Positions 8,354-17,627 are shown, counted from the first letter of the stretch. The stretch is DNA of 64,000 nt from Providencia vermicola (GCF_010748935.1 NZ_CP048796.1:3289001-3353000), one strand, 5' to 3'. The notes: generated from the sequence alone by a model not told the origin. Numbers and translations: made by a program.

Positions 8354-8718
8354 ACCCGTTAATCCAATGTTTATTTTTTTATACTGATGATTTACATACC
8401 CTATGGATCCCAATAGCAGAGCGATGGTAAACACTTACTTTAAGCGAAAAGATAATAATAAAATCCTTTTACCACTAACAAAGCTGCGATTAGAAAGACG
8501 GCAGGTATCGAAATTTTAATCTAACCGTTCAGCCGCCTTCTGTAAACAGCTAAACATGGTATGAAATTATCACTTTTAGGCTTTAAGATTATAAAATGAG
8601 GCTAAAGTCAATTAAATGGCGTAATAGCCCCATTTTTAGGATGATTTTTAGAGGAAAAAGAAACAAAAACGGCAAAACATCGATAATGTTACTTTCACCG
8701 TTTTATGATTAAATTTTG
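8354..8718. other. Intergenic region between pnuC and aroG
   Basis: This 365-bp stretch holds the aroG promoter (not pinpointed) and the terminator of nadA-pnuC at 8666-8704. I see no open frame with homology and no RNA gene. Confidence 0.4.
8666..8704 (-). terminator. Probable terminator of nadA-pnuC
   Basis: AAAACGG (8666-8672) pairs with CCGTTTT (8698-8704). On the minus strand the stem is followed by a T-rich tract. It lies 14 bp after the pnuC stop. Confidence 0.6.
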
Positions 8719-9444
8719 TCATGATGAGCGAGAAAGTGGCGCTGAACCATTTTGCTTCGCTGATTTCACCCACAATCTTGAACCATTCAACGCAATGCCT
8801 AGTAAGATTAAGTACTCTAAAGACATCGCATATACGCCTTGCTTATAGAATACAACAATACTAATCACGTTAATGATTACCCATAAAAGCCAGTTTTCAA
8901 CATATTTGCGAGTCATTAGGACCATCGCTACCACAGATAAAACCGTCATAGTTGAATCCCAGAATGGAAACGCATCCGGTTCTAAGGCAGGTAACTGCAA
9001 GTTAGCGCCAAATAAATTTAATACGTCAACAGCCCATGTCGCCAATACCCCGAAAACCCTATCAATATTGTAAGTTAAGTAAGCGATTACTAACACAGAG
9101 ACTAATAACGTTATCATTGCTTTCGGTAAACTCAGCCAACGAATTTTTAACTCCGTTTGCTGCTGATTATCAACACGGCTCCATGCGTACCAGCCATAGA
9201 TATTCGCGATGAAGAAAAACACCTGTAACAGCAAGTTGGCGTAGAGTTGAATTTGAAAAAAGATCACCGCAAACAAGGTGACGTTGATTAACCCAAAAAA
9301 GTAATTGATGGTCTTTTCAAAACTGGCCAACAGAATGCATAATAACCCCGCAATCGTCCCTACCGCTTCGATATATGACAACTCATAAATACTACTCCAC
9401 AACGGAATAGTGACTAAAATATTACTTGTGCTAAAGAAATCCAT
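8719..9444 (-). CDS. pnuC: PnuC, nicotinamide riboside transporter
   Basis: The 241-residue protein has seven predicted membrane helices and matches E. coli PnuC nearly throughout (MDFFS-NILV, IEAVGTIAGLLCI, NYFFGLINVTLF, LLLQVFFFIANIYGWYAW, DAFPFWDS, TRKYVENWLLWVIINVIS). The family takes up nicotinamide riboside by facilitated diffusion, and import is driven by phosphorylation by NadR. It lies 83 bp after nadA on the same strand with no terminator between, so the two probably form one operon behind the NadR box at 10642. AAGGA precedes the ATG. Confidence 0.95.
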   Translation of the reverse strand: MDFFSTSNILVTIPLWSSIYELSYIEAVGTIAGLLCILLASFEKTINYFFGLINVTLFAVIFFQIQLYANLLLQVFFFIANIYGWYAWSRVDNQQQTELKIRWLSLPKAMITLLVSVLVIAYLTYNIDRVFGVLATWAVDVLNLFGANLQLPALEPDAFPFWDSTMTVLSVVAMVLMTRKYVENWLLWVIINVISIVVFYKQGVYAMSLEYLILLGIALNGSRLWVKSAKQNGSAPLSRSS

Positions 9445-9527
9445 CCCAAAATCCTTATATTCATCATGTGTGACACTATAAATAGATTGCTCATCATCAC
9501 GACACAGATAACAAAACGACTCCCTAC

Positions 9528-10568
9528 CTATTTTAGACTCTCTGCAAAATCTAGCATTCTATTTAAGGGAAGCATTGCCTTTTCACGCAAAATATCACTC
9601 ACATGAATTTGGTGCTGTTCACCATAGCTCTCTAACGCCTGTGTTATTGCCTTAAGTCCATTCATTGCCATCCAAGGGCAATGGGCGCATGTACGACAAG
9701 TCGCGCCTTCACCGGCGGTAGGTGCGATGTATAACGACTTATCTGGGCAAGCCTGCTGCATTTTATAAAAGATGCCTTTATCCGTCGCAACTATCATTGA
9801 AGGATTCGGTAACGTTTGTGCAGCTTTAATTAATTGACTGGTTGAACCAACGGCATCCGCAAGGTCAACCACGGCTTGAGGCGATTCAGGGTGAACTAAT
9901 ACAGCGGCTTCAGGATATAGCGCTTTCATTTTAGTTAAAGACTGAGTTTTAAACTCATCATGAACAATACAGGCCCCCTGCCAACATAAAATATCTGCTC
10001 CGGTTTGCTTTTGAACATAGCGACCAAGATGGCGGTCCGGCGCCCAAATAATTTTTTCGCCTAAACTATCAAGATGTTCGATCAATTCCACAGCAATACT
10101 GGATGTCACAACCCAGTCAGCTCGTGCTTTAACCGCTGCTGAAGTATTTGCATAGACTACGACCGTACGGTCTGGATGCTGATCACAAAAATGCGCAAAT
10201 TCATCTTCGGGGCATCCGAGATCGAGAGAACATTCTGCGTCAAGTGTCGGCATTAATACCGTTTTCTCTGGGCTTAAGATTTTAGCCGTTTCCCCCATAA
10301 AACGCACACCGGCCACCAATAATGTGGAGGCAGAATGGCGGGCACCAAAACGAGCCATTTCTAAGGAATCAGCAACATAACCCCCCGTTTCTTCCGCTAA
10401 TGCTTGAATATCGGGATCGGTATAGTAATGTGCAACAATAACCGCATTTTTTTCAATCAGTAAAGACTTGATGCGTTCACGATAAAACGCTTTCTCATCA
10501 GAGCTTAATCGTGTGGGTTTCGCTGGGAATGGGTAAACCGACTGATTAAAATCAATAAACTCGCTCAT
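9528..10568 (-). CDS. nadA: Quinolinate synthase A
   Basis: NadA condenses iminoaspartate with dihydroxyacetone phosphate to quinolinate in de novo NAD synthesis, using a [4Fe-4S] cluster. I start at the ATG at 10568 ([15 protein letters not shown]), with AGAGG seven bases upstream, giving 346 residues, close to E. coli NadA; nine more codons are open upstream. The cysteine-containing motifs are present: [24 protein letters not shown] and [17 protein letters not shown]. Substrate-contact motifs [21 protein letters not shown]-like [11 protein letters not shown] and VHPESPQAV are also intact. Confidence 0.96.
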   Translation of the reverse strand: MSEFIDFNQSVYPFPAKPTRLSSDEKAFYRERIKSLLIEKNAVIVAHYYTDPDIQALAEETGGYVADSLEMARFGARHSASTLLVAGVRFMGETAKILSPEKTVLMPTLDAECSLDLGCPEDEFAHFCDQHPDRTVVVYANTSAAVKARADWVVTSSIAVELIEHLDSLGEKIIWAPDRHLGRYVQKQTGADILCWQGACIVHDEFKTQSLTKMKALYPEAAVLVHPESPQAVVDLADAVGSTSQLIKAAQTLPNPSMIVATDKGIFYKMQQACPDKSLYIAPTAGEGATCRTCAHCPWMAMNGLKAITQALESYGEQHQIHVSDILREKAMLPLNRMLDFAESLK

Positions 10569-10641
10569 CTTCCGCCTCTGTTTAGCATAACGCAATTTTA
10601 TTTCTAAAATTAGCGATAAAATAAGTAAAACAGCACCTTTT

Positions 10642-10659
10642 TGTTTTATATACTAAACA
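10642..10659. promoter_or_regulatory. NadR operator before nadA-pnuC
   Basis: TGTTTT, six bases, TAAACA: one mismatch from the enterobacterial NadR consensus TGTTTA-N6-TAAACA. It lies 73 bp upstream of the nadA start. NadR represses NAD synthesis and uptake genes when NAD is plentiful. The flanking site match is visible; repression here is inferred. Confidence 0.8.
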
Positions 10660-10820
10660 AGATACGCTAATTTATCGAGGAAGTCTCGTCGATTTTTCAG
10701 CCATTATTTTGTTAATTCAAACCAATAACTAAATAATAACATCTATAATTGTTATGTTTCTTAGCATTTCATTGACTTTACAGGTATCTTAACCGTTTTT
10801 ATAAATTCGATGGGTTAGTT

Positions 10821-11696
10821 ATGGAATCACCTGCATCTTTAATAAATAAAATTATTTCTGTTTCTTTAATCGATCCTAGAATTGAAGCGGTCATTTTAAC
10901 GGGCTCTAGAGGAAGGGAACAACATATTGATCGCTATTCAGATATCGATATTGAATTAATCGGTTTAGGCGTAACAGACCTTTTTCATAACCCTAAATGG
11001 ATTAATACGTTTGCTCAACCTTTGGTTGCATTGCATCTTATGAATGGCGGTGAAAATGAGCCTGAGTGGCCAACTTGTTTAGCGATTTATGAACAGGGCA
11101 GAAAGGTCGATTTTACATTTGCAGAACCCTCTCGACTGCAAAAAATGGCTCAACATGGGCTTGATAACACCTATGCACGCGGCTATACCGTATTACTCGA
11201 TAAAACGGGTATTACGGAAAAACTCCCTGAAAGTCAGCAAGCTCAACTTCCCCCCAAGCAACTTACCCAGAAGAAGTTTACATTTATCTGTAACGAGTTC
11301 TGGTATGAGGCACACCAAGTCGCTATCGCCCTGTCACGTGATGAACTCTGGAGTGCTTGGTCAAGAGATGTTGATATGAAAAAGGCCTTATTAACCATGG
11401 TTGAACTCCTCGCTTCTATCAAAAGTCATGGTCAGCAAGATGTGTGGTACCATGGAAAAGCTTATCAATCGTGGATGCCTGAACGGATACAACAGGCCAC
11501 TCAAACCCTTTTTGACTATCGAACCCCACAGCAAGCGGCTCAATCTTTGCACCTATTGATGTCATGCTTCGATGAAGTCACAACCGAGATTGCTCAACAC
11601 CTTAACTACCCTATCGATCATACATTGAGCCAACGGATGCAAACGCTAGTGATTGGTTTATTGCAGGATAATAGCCTACTCCCTGAAAATATTTGA
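10821..11696 (+). CDS. ANT(6)-like aminoglycoside 6-adenylyltransferase family protein
   Basis: The 291-residue cytoplasmic protein has the nucleotidyltransferase fold. The motif TGSRGREQHIDRYSDIDIEL at residues 27-46 gives the GS and the D-x-D metal ligands. Further blocks (RKVDFTFAEPSRL, YTVLLDKTG, EFWYEAHQVAIALSRDELW) match the PF04439 family to which AadK and ANT(6) streptomycin adenylyltransferases belong. Resistance activity cannot be assumed: chromosomal members often have unknown substrates. It is divergent from nadA by 252 bp and has no mobile-element signatures. Base composition matches the surroundings, which suggests a resident gene. Confidence 0.83.
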   Translation: MESPASLINKIISVSLIDPRIEAVILTGSRGREQHIDRYSDIDIELIGLGVTDLFHNPKWINTFAQPLVALHLMNGGENEPEWPTCLAIYEQGRKVDFTFAEPSRLQKMAQHGLDNTYARGYTVLLDKTGITEKLPESQQAQLPPKQLTQKKFTFICNEFWYEAHQVAIALSRDELWSAWSRDVDMKKALLTMVELLASIKSHGQQDVWYHGKAYQSWMPERIQQATQTLFDYRTPQQAAQSLHLLMSCFDEVTTEIAQHLNYPIDHTLSQRMQTLVIGLLQDNSLLPENI

Positions 11697-11744
11697 TTTA
11701 GACGCTTTCTATTAACCTCACCAACCACTTCACAATAAAAAACC

Positions 11745-11771
11745 GCCTTGCTACAGATAAATCAGCAAGGC
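11745..11771 (-). terminator. Terminator between the ANT(6)-like gene and phoN
   Basis: GCCTTGCT (11745-11752) pairs with AGCAAGGC (11764-11771). On the minus strand it is followed by GGTTTTTTATT, fitting termination of the phosphatase gene. It may also act on the plus strand (TTCTGTTTTAT follows). Confidence 0.8.
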
Positions 11772-11789
11772 AGTTCTGTTTTATCACAA

Positions 11790-12536
11790 CTATTTTTTCA
11801 ATTTAGCAAACTCATCTTTTGCTTTTTGTAGCTGTTTTTGAAACTCAGGATTAGAGTGCAGCGTTGCTACAGCCCCTGATGCAACAATACGTGCCGCATC
11901 AACATCACTTTGCCAATGGTAACCGCAAATCACACGGCTTTGACCAAGTTCATAACCGCGTTTTAAAATTTTGTCTTGGTTTTCAGGATTAATTTCTGAT
12001 AGCACTAATGCTGAAGCCCAGCCAATTGATGTATGCCCTGAAGGGTAAGAACCATTTTTAGATAATTTATCTTGGTCTTTCGTGTTACAGGTTTCAACGC
12101 CATAGAATGCAAACGGGCGGATCCGCATGTATTTTTCTTTTGCAGAACGAGTCGCTAAATCCCCCGCATCTTCAATCATATTGGTGAGTAATTTATGAAT
12201 TTCTGGCGAGTCTTTCTCAGTAATAGGGTAACCAAACGCCTCTGAGAATGCATTTGCCACCCCTCCAGCAGCGAGATCAGCATCTGCCGCAGCTTGTTTA
12301 CCTCGCTCTGTGTTACGCAATAAACGCCCTTTTTCATACATTGCCTGATCATTTAAAAACAGAATACTGCCAACTTCGGGTGGTGGTGGTAGCAATGCTA
12401 AGCTATCAATCGCTTGAGCATTTTTTAAATAGTAAAGATCCGGTTTAGTGGTTACATCATTTCCTGGCGGAATGGCCGCAAATACACTCGTTGAAACAAA
12501 TGCCCCTGCACAGAAAACCGCTAATAATTTTTTCAT
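11790..12536 (-). CDS. phoN: Class A non-specific acid phosphatase (PhoN/PhoC type)
   Basis: The 248-residue secreted protein has a 20-residue signal peptide ending SVFA. The mature part carries the PAP2-superfamily signature K-x6-RP (KEKYMRIRP), PSGH, and SR-x5-H-x2-D ([12 protein letters not shown]), which together form the vanadate/phosphate-binding active site. Such periplasmic enzymes hydrolyse many phosphomonoesters at acid pH and are characteristic of Morganella and Providencia as well as Salmonella. The gene lies downstream of the tRNA-Lys cluster, which is the place where enterobacteria carry variable DNA. It is monocistronic with its own terminator. Confidence 0.93.
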   Translation of the reverse strand: MKKLLAVFCAGAFVSTSVFAAIPPGNDVTTKPDLYYLKNAQAIDSLALLPPPPEVGSILFLNDQAMYEKGRLLRNTERGKQAAADADLAAGGVANAFSEAFGYPITEKDSPEIHKLLTNMIEDAGDLATRSAKEKYMRIRPFAFYGVETCNTKDQDKLSKNGSYPSGHTSIGWASALVLSEINPENQDKILKRGYELGQSRVICGYHWQSDVDAARIVASGAVATLHSNPEFQKQLQKAKDEFAKLKK

Positions 12537-12659
12537 CCGTTAGTCCTTGCCTATGATTACTTAAAATAAATAACTTATATTTTACAATATGATCAATTAT
12601 TTATGCTTTATTTAGACTAGTCTAAATCTGTATTCAATACCTTGAGTGAGTTCTCAAAA

Positions 12660-12815
12660 AAGGAAGCGTCATACGTTCGAATCATCGGGTCGTTGCCACA
12701 AGCGCAACGCGGTCTCGCTTCGCTCGGCTCGAACCTGAACGCAGCGTCTCACCGGCACGTTTAGTGCAATCAGTAATTTCAACGTTTGCTGGATGACTTA
12801 GAGAAATAAGTGAGA
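12660..12815. other. GC-rich patch downstream of the tRNA-Lys cluster
   Basis: This ~155-bp stretch is visibly more GC-rich than its surroundings. It includes GTTCGAATC (12677-12685) and GGGTCGTT (about 12688-12695), which resemble the T-loop and the 5' end of the neighbouring tRNA-Lys. A CGTTGC/GCAACG hairpin also lies here. It may be processed trailer RNA or a remnant left by an element that once used the tRNA as attachment site. Confidence 0.35.
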
Positions 12816-12891
12816 TGGTGGGTCGTGCAGGATTCGAACCTGCGACCAATTGATTAAAAGTCAACTGCTCTACCGACTGAGCTAACGACCC
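12816..12891 (-). tRNA. tRNA-Lys(TTT), copy 3 in transcription order
   Basis: The 76-nt gene includes an encoded CCA. The acceptor stem pairs GGGTCGT with ACGACCC, the T-loop is GTTCGAATC and the anticodon loop CTTTTAA gives anticodon TTT. It is identical to the next two copies. Confidence 0.98.
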
Positions 12892-12921
12892 ATCTGATAT
12901 ATCTGGTTTTGAACTTTAAGA

Positions 12922-12997
12922 TGGTGGGTCGTGCAGGATTCGAACCTGCGACCAATTGATTAAAAGTCAACTGCTCTACCGACTGAGCTAACGACCC
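12922..12997 (-). tRNA. tRNA-Lys(TTT), copy 2
   Basis: This 76-nt gene is identical to its neighbours, 30 bp from copy 3. The spacer repeats the ATATCTGGTTTTGAA-type sequence seen before copy 1, showing that the unit arose by tandem duplication. Confidence 0.98.
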
Positions 12998-13028
12998 ATC
13001 TACTTATATCTGGTTTTGAATTTTAAAA

Positions 13029-13104
13029 TGGTGGGTCGTGCAGGATTCGAACCTGCGACCAATTGATTAAAAGTCAACTGCTCTACCGACTGAGCTAACG
13101 ACCC
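13029..13104 (-). tRNA. tRNA-Lys(TTT), copy 1 (promoter-proximal)
   Basis: This 76-nt gene has anticodon TTT and encoded CCA. It is first in the cluster behind the promoter at 13146-13183. E. coli has a larger Lys/Val cluster at the equivalent site between cpoB and nadA; only lysine genes are present here. Confidence 0.98.
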
Positions 13105-13145
13105 ATTTTAAAATACTTTTATCAACACAATTTATTCTTGTGTCA

Positions 13146-13183
13146 ACGGCGGCTTATATTACTGATTTCTGACGATGGTGCAA
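13146..13183 (-). promoter_or_regulatory. Promoter of the tRNA-Lys cluster
   Basis: Read on the minus strand: -35 TTGCAC (13183-13178), a 16-bp spacer, and -10 TAATAT (13161-13156). A GC-rich discriminator (AAGCCGCCG) follows, as in stringently controlled stable-RNA promoters. Confidence 0.7.
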
Positions 13184-13227
13184 TGATTTTTTTGAAAAAA
13201 ACGATTGAATGCACACTTATCATACGG

Positions 13228-13267
13228 TTAACCCCGAAATATTCGGTAACCACTTCTTCGGGGTTAA
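13228..13267 (-). terminator. Hairpin after cpoB
   Basis: TTAACCCCGAA (13228-13238) pairs perfectly with 13257-13267 across an 18-nt loop, 3 bp past the cpoB stop. No T-run follows, so it is a possible terminator or 3'-end stabiliser of the tol-pal transcript. Confidence 0.5.
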
Positions 13268-13270
13268 TCA

Positions 13271-14038
13271 TTATAACGAGCTGAGTTTCTTCTCCGCGAG
13301 CTTCGCTCCAGAGCTATTTGGATACTGCTTCAATACCTGCTGGTATACCGCTCGCGCTTTATCCTTTTGCCCTTTGTCTTGCATAATCAAACCGACTTTA
13401 TACAAGGCTTCACTGCTTTTTTGAGATTTAGGGTATTCTTTGACAACAGTGGCAAAATAGAATGCCGCGTCATCTTTGCTACCTTTATTGTAATTAAGTT
13501 GCCCTAACCAATAGTTAGCATTCGATTGATAGTTCGATTTAGGATAATTTTTCACAAAGCTTTGTAGTGCACCGATAGCTTCATCGATTTGCGCTTTAGA
13601 TTTGCTGTTCATCGCCAGTGTAACCGCAGCATTATAATCTTCTTTTTCACCGCCGCCCGATGCTGCTGGTGCAGGGGTGGTCGAAGAGGAAGAATTCGTT
13701 GCTGCTGAGTCTGGCGATGCTGCCGCTCCACCACTAACCTGATCTAGTTGCATATACAAATCTTTTTGACGCTCAACAATTTGATTCAGTTTATATTCAC
13801 TTTCCTGAATTTGCCCACGCAACATATCAATATCGCGTTGGTTGTCAGCAATCTGTTGCTGGATTTGATATAAGATCTGGCCTTGAGAGTTAACTGCTGT
13901 CTCAAGCTGAGTGAGGCGGTCACCGGATGATCCGGATCCGACATTAATGATTGGCGCTTGGGCAATAGCGGCCCAAGGGGCCGCTACACCAACCAATAAC
14001 GACAGACCTACAAATAAATGTCTGAAGTTACTGTTCAT
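13271..14038 (-). CDS. cpoB: CpoB (YbgF), Tol-Pal-associated cell-division coordinator
   Basis: The 255-residue periplasmic protein has a signal peptide ending near AIA-QA (residue ~26). An N-terminal coiled coil (RLTQLETAVNSQGQILYQIQ... to ~residue 100) drives trimerisation in the family. A Ser/Ala/Pro-rich linker follows, then three TPR repeats (from ~EKEDYNAAVTLAMNS to the end). CpoB links PBP1B/LpoB activity with Tol-mediated outer-membrane constriction. It is the last gene of the tol-pal operon, 21 bp after pal. Length is close to the E. coli protein (263). Confidence 0.95.
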   Translation of the reverse strand: MNSNFRHLFVGLSLLVGVAAPWAAIAQAPIINVGSGSSGDRLTQLETAVNSQGQILYQIQQQIADNQRDIDMLRGQIQESEYKLNQIVERQKDLYMQLDQVSGGAAASPDSAATNSSSSTTPAPAASGGGEKEDYNAAVTLAMNSKSKAQIDEAIGALQSFVKNYPKSNYQSNANYWLGQLNYNKGSKDDAAFYFATVVKEYPKSQKSSEALYKVGLIMQDKGQKDKARAVYQQVLKQYPNSSGAKLAEKKLSSL

Positions 14039-14059
14039 AAGAGATAATTCGCTTATTAA

Positions 14060-14557
14060 TTAGTATGCAATTACTGCACGACGGTTTTTAGCGTAATCAG
14101 CTTCTGTGTGACCTAACACTGCTGGTTTTTCTTTACCATAAGAAACCAGAGAAACTTGATCGCCTGCTACACCTTTGCTTTGCAGATACATTTTAACTGC
14201 ATTAGCACGACGCTCGCCCAGTGCGATGTTGTACTCAGGAGTACCGCGCTCATCCGCGTGACCTTCAACAACAACTTTAACAGATGGGTTGTTGCGCAGG
14301 AATGCAGCGTGAGCGTCTAACATATCAGCATATTCTGGAGATACGTTGTATTTATCGAAACCGAAGTAAACGATATTGTTATTTTGCAGCTCTTGCATTT
14401 GCTGACGTGCCAGCTCTTCCGCAGACAGACCTGAGTTAGTTTGGTTCATTGAAGAATCCGCACCATTTTGGTCATTGTTTTTGTTAGAGCTACAAGCTGC
14501 GACTGCCATGATTGGTAATGCGATCATCAGCCCTTTAAGCACTTTATTCAGTTGCAT
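14060..14557 (-). CDS. pal: Pal, peptidoglycan-associated outer-membrane lipoprotein
   Basis: From the ATG at 14557 (AAGGATC ribosome site) it encodes 165 residues; ten more codons are open upstream but lack a ribosome site. The lipobox MAVAAC gives the lipidated Cys22. The OmpA-like domain has [12 protein letters not shown] and [20 protein letters not shown], which binds diaminopimelate in peptidoglycan. Pal interacts with TolB and is concentrated at the septum by Tol. It follows tolB by 42 bp. Confidence 0.97.
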   Translation of the reverse strand: MQLNKVLKGLMIALPIMAVAACSSNKNNDQNGADSSMNQTNSGLSAEELARQQMQELQNNNIVYFGFDKYNVSPEYADMLDAHAAFLRNNPSVKVVVEGHADERGTPEYNIALGERRANAVKMYLQSKGVAGDQVSLVSYGKEKPAVLGHTEADYAKNRRAVIAY

Positions 14558-14599
14558 CGTTTTGATCCTTAATAGTTTGCCACACATTATTATTATGCA

Positions 14600-15892
14600 T
14601 CACAGATACGGCGACCAAGCAGGGAATTTAACCTGTCCATCGGTAGCCGGAAGACGCGCTTTGAAACGCCCGTCGGTCGAAACTAGCTGCAATATAGTCC
14701 CCAAGCCTTGAGAGGAGCTATAAATAACCATAGTGCCGTTAGGTGCGATACTCGGCGTTTCATCTAGAAACGTTTTCGTTAAATATTCAACGTTACCCGT
14801 TGCCAGATCCTGTTTGGCGATATGCTGCTGACCGCCACCGGAACTGACCATTACAATGAAAGATCCATCCGGGCTAACATCAGCGTCCTGATTTTGTGTA
14901 CCTTCCCAGGTCACACGTTCAGGGCTACCGCCATTAATATTAATTTTGTAAATTTGCGGGCGACCCGCTTGGTCTGAGGTATAGACCAACGTTTGACTAT
15001 CTGGCATCCAAGTAGGTTCAGTGTTGTTACTACGACCATCAGTCACTTGACGAATTTGGCCGCTCGCTAAATCCATCACATAAAGATTTAAGCTACCTGT
15101 TTTTGATAGTGCAAATGCCAGTTTAGTGCCATCTGGAGAAAATGCCGGCGCACCATTATGACGAGGGAATGATGCCACCTGACGAACAGCTCCAGTAGAC
15201 AGTGTCTGAATAACCAGAGCAGAACTGCCACTTTCAAATGTTACATACGCCAAACGCTCACCATCAGGTGACCATGCTGGCGACATTAACGGTTCTGGAG
15301 AACGATGAACTGTAAATTGGTTATAGCCATCATAATCAGAAACGCGTAATTCATATGGGTATTGACCGCCTTTATTTGTGACCACATAGGCGATACGAGT
15401 ACGGAATGCACCACGGATACCTGTTAGCTTCTCAAAAACTTCATCGCTTGCGGTATGGGCTGCATAACGTAACCACTCTTTGGTCACTTTATACTGATTC
15501 TGAGATAAAACAGTGCCTGGGCTACCCGCAACATCAACGAGCTGATAGCTAACCACATAACTACCATCTGCCGCAGGTTGAATCTGACCTACAACAACAG
15601 CATTGATTCCAAGTGTTGTCCAAGCCTCTGGCGTAACTTCAGAAGCGGTACCCGGTTGTTGTGGCATACGGCTAGGGTCAATAGGATTAAACTTGCCGCT
15701 ATTGCGCAAGTCAGCACCAATAATTTGTCCGATTTCTTGCGGAGGCGTACCTGAGCCAGACCATTTAAAAGGCACAACACCTATTGGCTGAGCACTGTTT
15801 ACACCTTCCGTGATCTCAATACGGATTTCAGCCTGAGCCACTGTTGCCCATAGCATTAAGAACCCGAGAACTACTTTAAAAGCCTGCTTCAT
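14600..15892 (-). CDS. tolB: TolB, periplasmic beta-propeller of the Tol-Pal system
   Basis: The ATG at 15892 (GGGAG upstream) gives 430 residues, the same as E. coli; eleven further codons upstream lack support. The signal peptide ends VAQA. After the N-terminal alpha/beta domain come TolB propeller repeats, each with an SPDG-type turn ([50 protein letters not shown]). TolB binds Pal through the propeller and TolA through its N-terminus. There is a 139-bp gap to tolA, large enough for an internal promoter. Confidence 0.97.
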   Translation of the reverse strand: MKQAFKVVLGFLMLWATVAQAEIRIEITEGVNSAQPIGVVPFKWSGSGTPPQEIGQIIGADLRNSGKFNPIDPSRMPQQPGTASEVTPEAWTTLGINAVVVGQIQPAADGSYVVSYQLVDVAGSPGTVLSQNQYKVTKEWLRYAAHTASDEVFEKLTGIRGAFRTRIAYVVTNKGGQYPYELRVSDYDGYNQFTVHRSPEPLMSPAWSPDGERLAYVTFESGSSALVIQTLSTGAVRQVASFPRHNGAPAFSPDGTKLAFALSKTGSLNLYVMDLASGQIRQVTDGRSNNTEPTWMPDSQTLVYTSDQAGRPQIYKININGGSPERVTWEGTQNQDADVSPDGSFIVMVSSGGGQQHIAKQDLATGNVEYLTKTFLDETPSIAPNGTMVIYSSSQGLGTILQLVSTDGRFKARLPATDGQVKFPAWSPYL

Positions 15893-16031
15893 CCTTATCT
15901 CCCTTACTGTGGAATTCACCGCCACAATAATTCGCTGAATTTTAACAAAGGTATACTAACAAAACTAGATATTGTAAGAACTATTTATGCTATAGCAGAC
16001 ATAAATTCAATACAGACAGCTCCGACTTATC

Positions 16032-17150
16032 TTATTTTGGACTAAATATAACTGTACTTCCTTGTTTTTTAAATGCTTCATACACATCTGGCGATGGACG
16101 CGGTAACGTGGCAAGTTTTGCTGCTCTGATTGCCGCATCACACAGCGCTGGGTCATTAGAAGCATTACTTTTAGGAGTAATGTTTACTAATAAACCATCC
16201 GATGCAATTTGTAACTTAAGTTCACACGTCCGTCCACGGTAAGTGTCTGAATCATAAAACTTACTCTGAATCGCTGCTTTTACTTTACCTGCATAACTAT
16301 CGACATCTGCATTTGATGCTCCTGAGCGTTTTCCACCACCTTGACCAGCGGAAGCAGCACCACCTTGCTTACTTGGACCTGAAGCAGTCAAATCGCCGAG
16401 TAAATCATCAACGGAAGCCGAATTTTTAGCGGCCTCTGCTTTCGCTTTAGCAGCTTTGGCTTTTGCTTCTTTTTCGGCTTTAGCTTTCGCTTCTTTTTCA
16501 GCTTTAGCTTTGGCTTCTTTATCTGCCTTAGCTTTCGCTTCCTTCTCTGCTTTTTCTTTGGCTTCTTTTTCTGCTTTCGCCTTAGCATCGGCAGCAGCCT
16601 TGGCTTTTACAGCTTCGGCCTCTTTTTTCGCCTCAGCTTCCGCTTTTTCCTTCGCGGCAGCCTGCTCTTTAATCAAACGTTCTTTTTCAGCTTTTGCTTT
16701 TGCAGCCGCTTCTTCAGCAATTTTTTGCTCTTCCTTCGCTTTTTTCGCTGCTTCTGCCGCTTGCTTTTGCTGCTGCTCAGCTTGTTTTTGTCGTTCTTGA
16801 GCTTCACGCTCGCTCTGAATACGTTCTTGTTCAAGCTGTTGCAGGCGCTTTTGTTCCTGCTCTTGCTTTTCCCTTAACTCAGCTTCTTGTTTCTGTTCTT
16901 TCTCTTTGCGCTCTTTAGCGGCCTGTTTGGCGCTGTTTTCTTGTTGCTGCATTTGATTATATTGTTGGACAACTGCGCCTGGGTCGACCATTACAGCATC
17001 GATAACAGTCCCCTCTTCTCCGCCACCGCCAAGTTTGACGACGGAGACTAAGGAACCAATTATAATTAGGCCAATCAGTAGCACGTGCAGTGCTACTGAT
17101 GTCAACAAAGAGCGCCTAAAATTATCTTTTTTCTCTTTTGTCTTTCCCAC
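16032..17150 (-). CDS. tolA: TolA, inner-membrane spanning rod protein
   Basis: The 372-residue protein has three domains. A single N-terminal membrane helix (~residues 14-34) contains the SLLTSVALHVLLIGLI helix that meets TolQR. A long charged Ala/Lys/Glu-rich helical rod follows (~60-245), with imperfect KAEKEAKAKAEKEAKAK-type repeats. The C-terminal globular domain TolAIII (~280-372) has the paired cysteines CELKL and ALCDAAI. TolA transmits proton-motive energy across the periplasm to Pal-TolB and is exploited by group A colicins and filamentous phages. Repeat number in the rod is likely to vary between strains. Confidence 0.96.
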   Translation of the reverse strand: MGKTKEKKDNFRRSLLTSVALHVLLIGLIIIGSLVSVVKLGGGGEEGTVIDAVMVDPGAVVQQYNQMQQQENSAKQAAKERKEKEQKQEAELREKQEQEQKRLQQLEQERIQSEREAQERQKQAEQQQKQAAEAAKKAKEEQKIAEEAAAKAKAEKERLIKEQAAAKEKAEAEAKKEAEAVKAKAAADAKAKAEKEAKEKAEKEAKAKADKEAKAKAEKEAKAKAEKEAKAKAAKAKAEAAKNSASVDDLLGDLTASGPSKQGGAASAGQGGGKRSGASNADVDSYAGKVKAAIQSKFYDSDTYRGRTCELKLQIASDGLLVNITPKSNASNDPALCDAAIRAAKLATLPRPSPDVYEAFKKQGSTVIFSPK

Positions 17151-17187
17151 AATTGGTATCCAAAAAAAGAATCGTTACTCACTCAAA

Positions 17188-17610
17188 CTACATGGGTTGA
17201 GTCATTAAGCCGACGGATTTGATGCCTGCCTGATGCAAAATATTTAATGCCTTAATCACTTCATCATAAGGAACTTCTTTTGCACCACCGATGAGGAAAA
17301 TCGCCTTTGGATTTTTCTCTAATTGAGCTTTCGCCTCTGCGGCAATCTGTTCTGGTGGCAGCAAATCTAATCGCTCACCATCAATTAACATATTGTATTG
17401 CCCAACGCCCGCCACCTCTAAAATAATCGGTGGATTATCACTTGATGATACAGTTTGGGTATCTGTGGCATCCGGCAGATCAACTTCCACACTTTGAGAG
17501 ATAATCGGTGCTGTCGCCATAAAAATTAGCAGTAACACCAACAATACATCCAATAATGGAACAATATTGATTTCGGATTTCAGCTCACGTCTGCGACTAT
17601 TGCGCGCCAT
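17188..17610 (-). CDS. tolR: TolR, proton-channel partner of TolQ
   Basis: The 140-residue protein has one N-terminal membrane helix, NIVPLLDVLLVLLLIFMATA, whose aspartate is the conserved proton-carrying residue in the ExbD/TolR family. The periplasmic domain includes VEVDLPDA and the C-terminal KSVGLMTQ segment. It lies 17 bp after tolQ and 37 bp before tolA. Length matches E. coli (142). Confidence 0.97.
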   Translation of the reverse strand: MARNSRRRELKSEINIVPLLDVLLVLLLIFMATAPIISQSVEVDLPDATDTQTVSSSDNPPIILEVAGVGQYNMLIDGERLDLLPPEQIAAEAKAQLEKNPKAIFLIGGAKEVPYDEVIKALNILHQAGIKSVGLMTQPM

Positions 17611-17627
17611 TCGCTTATCCCCTCGTA

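Noticed and set aside
8425-8560. TyrR boxes upstream of aroG
   Set aside because: GTTTAC and TGTAAA half-sites occur, but none keeps the essential G-N14-C spacing of the consensus.
12682-12864. 60-codon minus-strand frame across tRNA-Lys
   Set aside because: Its N-terminal third is translated tRNA; the rest falls in the GC-rich trailer patch.
16456-16800. Ala/Ser/Phe-rich frame opposite tolA
   Set aside because: It is the mirror image of the Ala/Lys/Glu repeat region of TolA, and its composition is explained by that.
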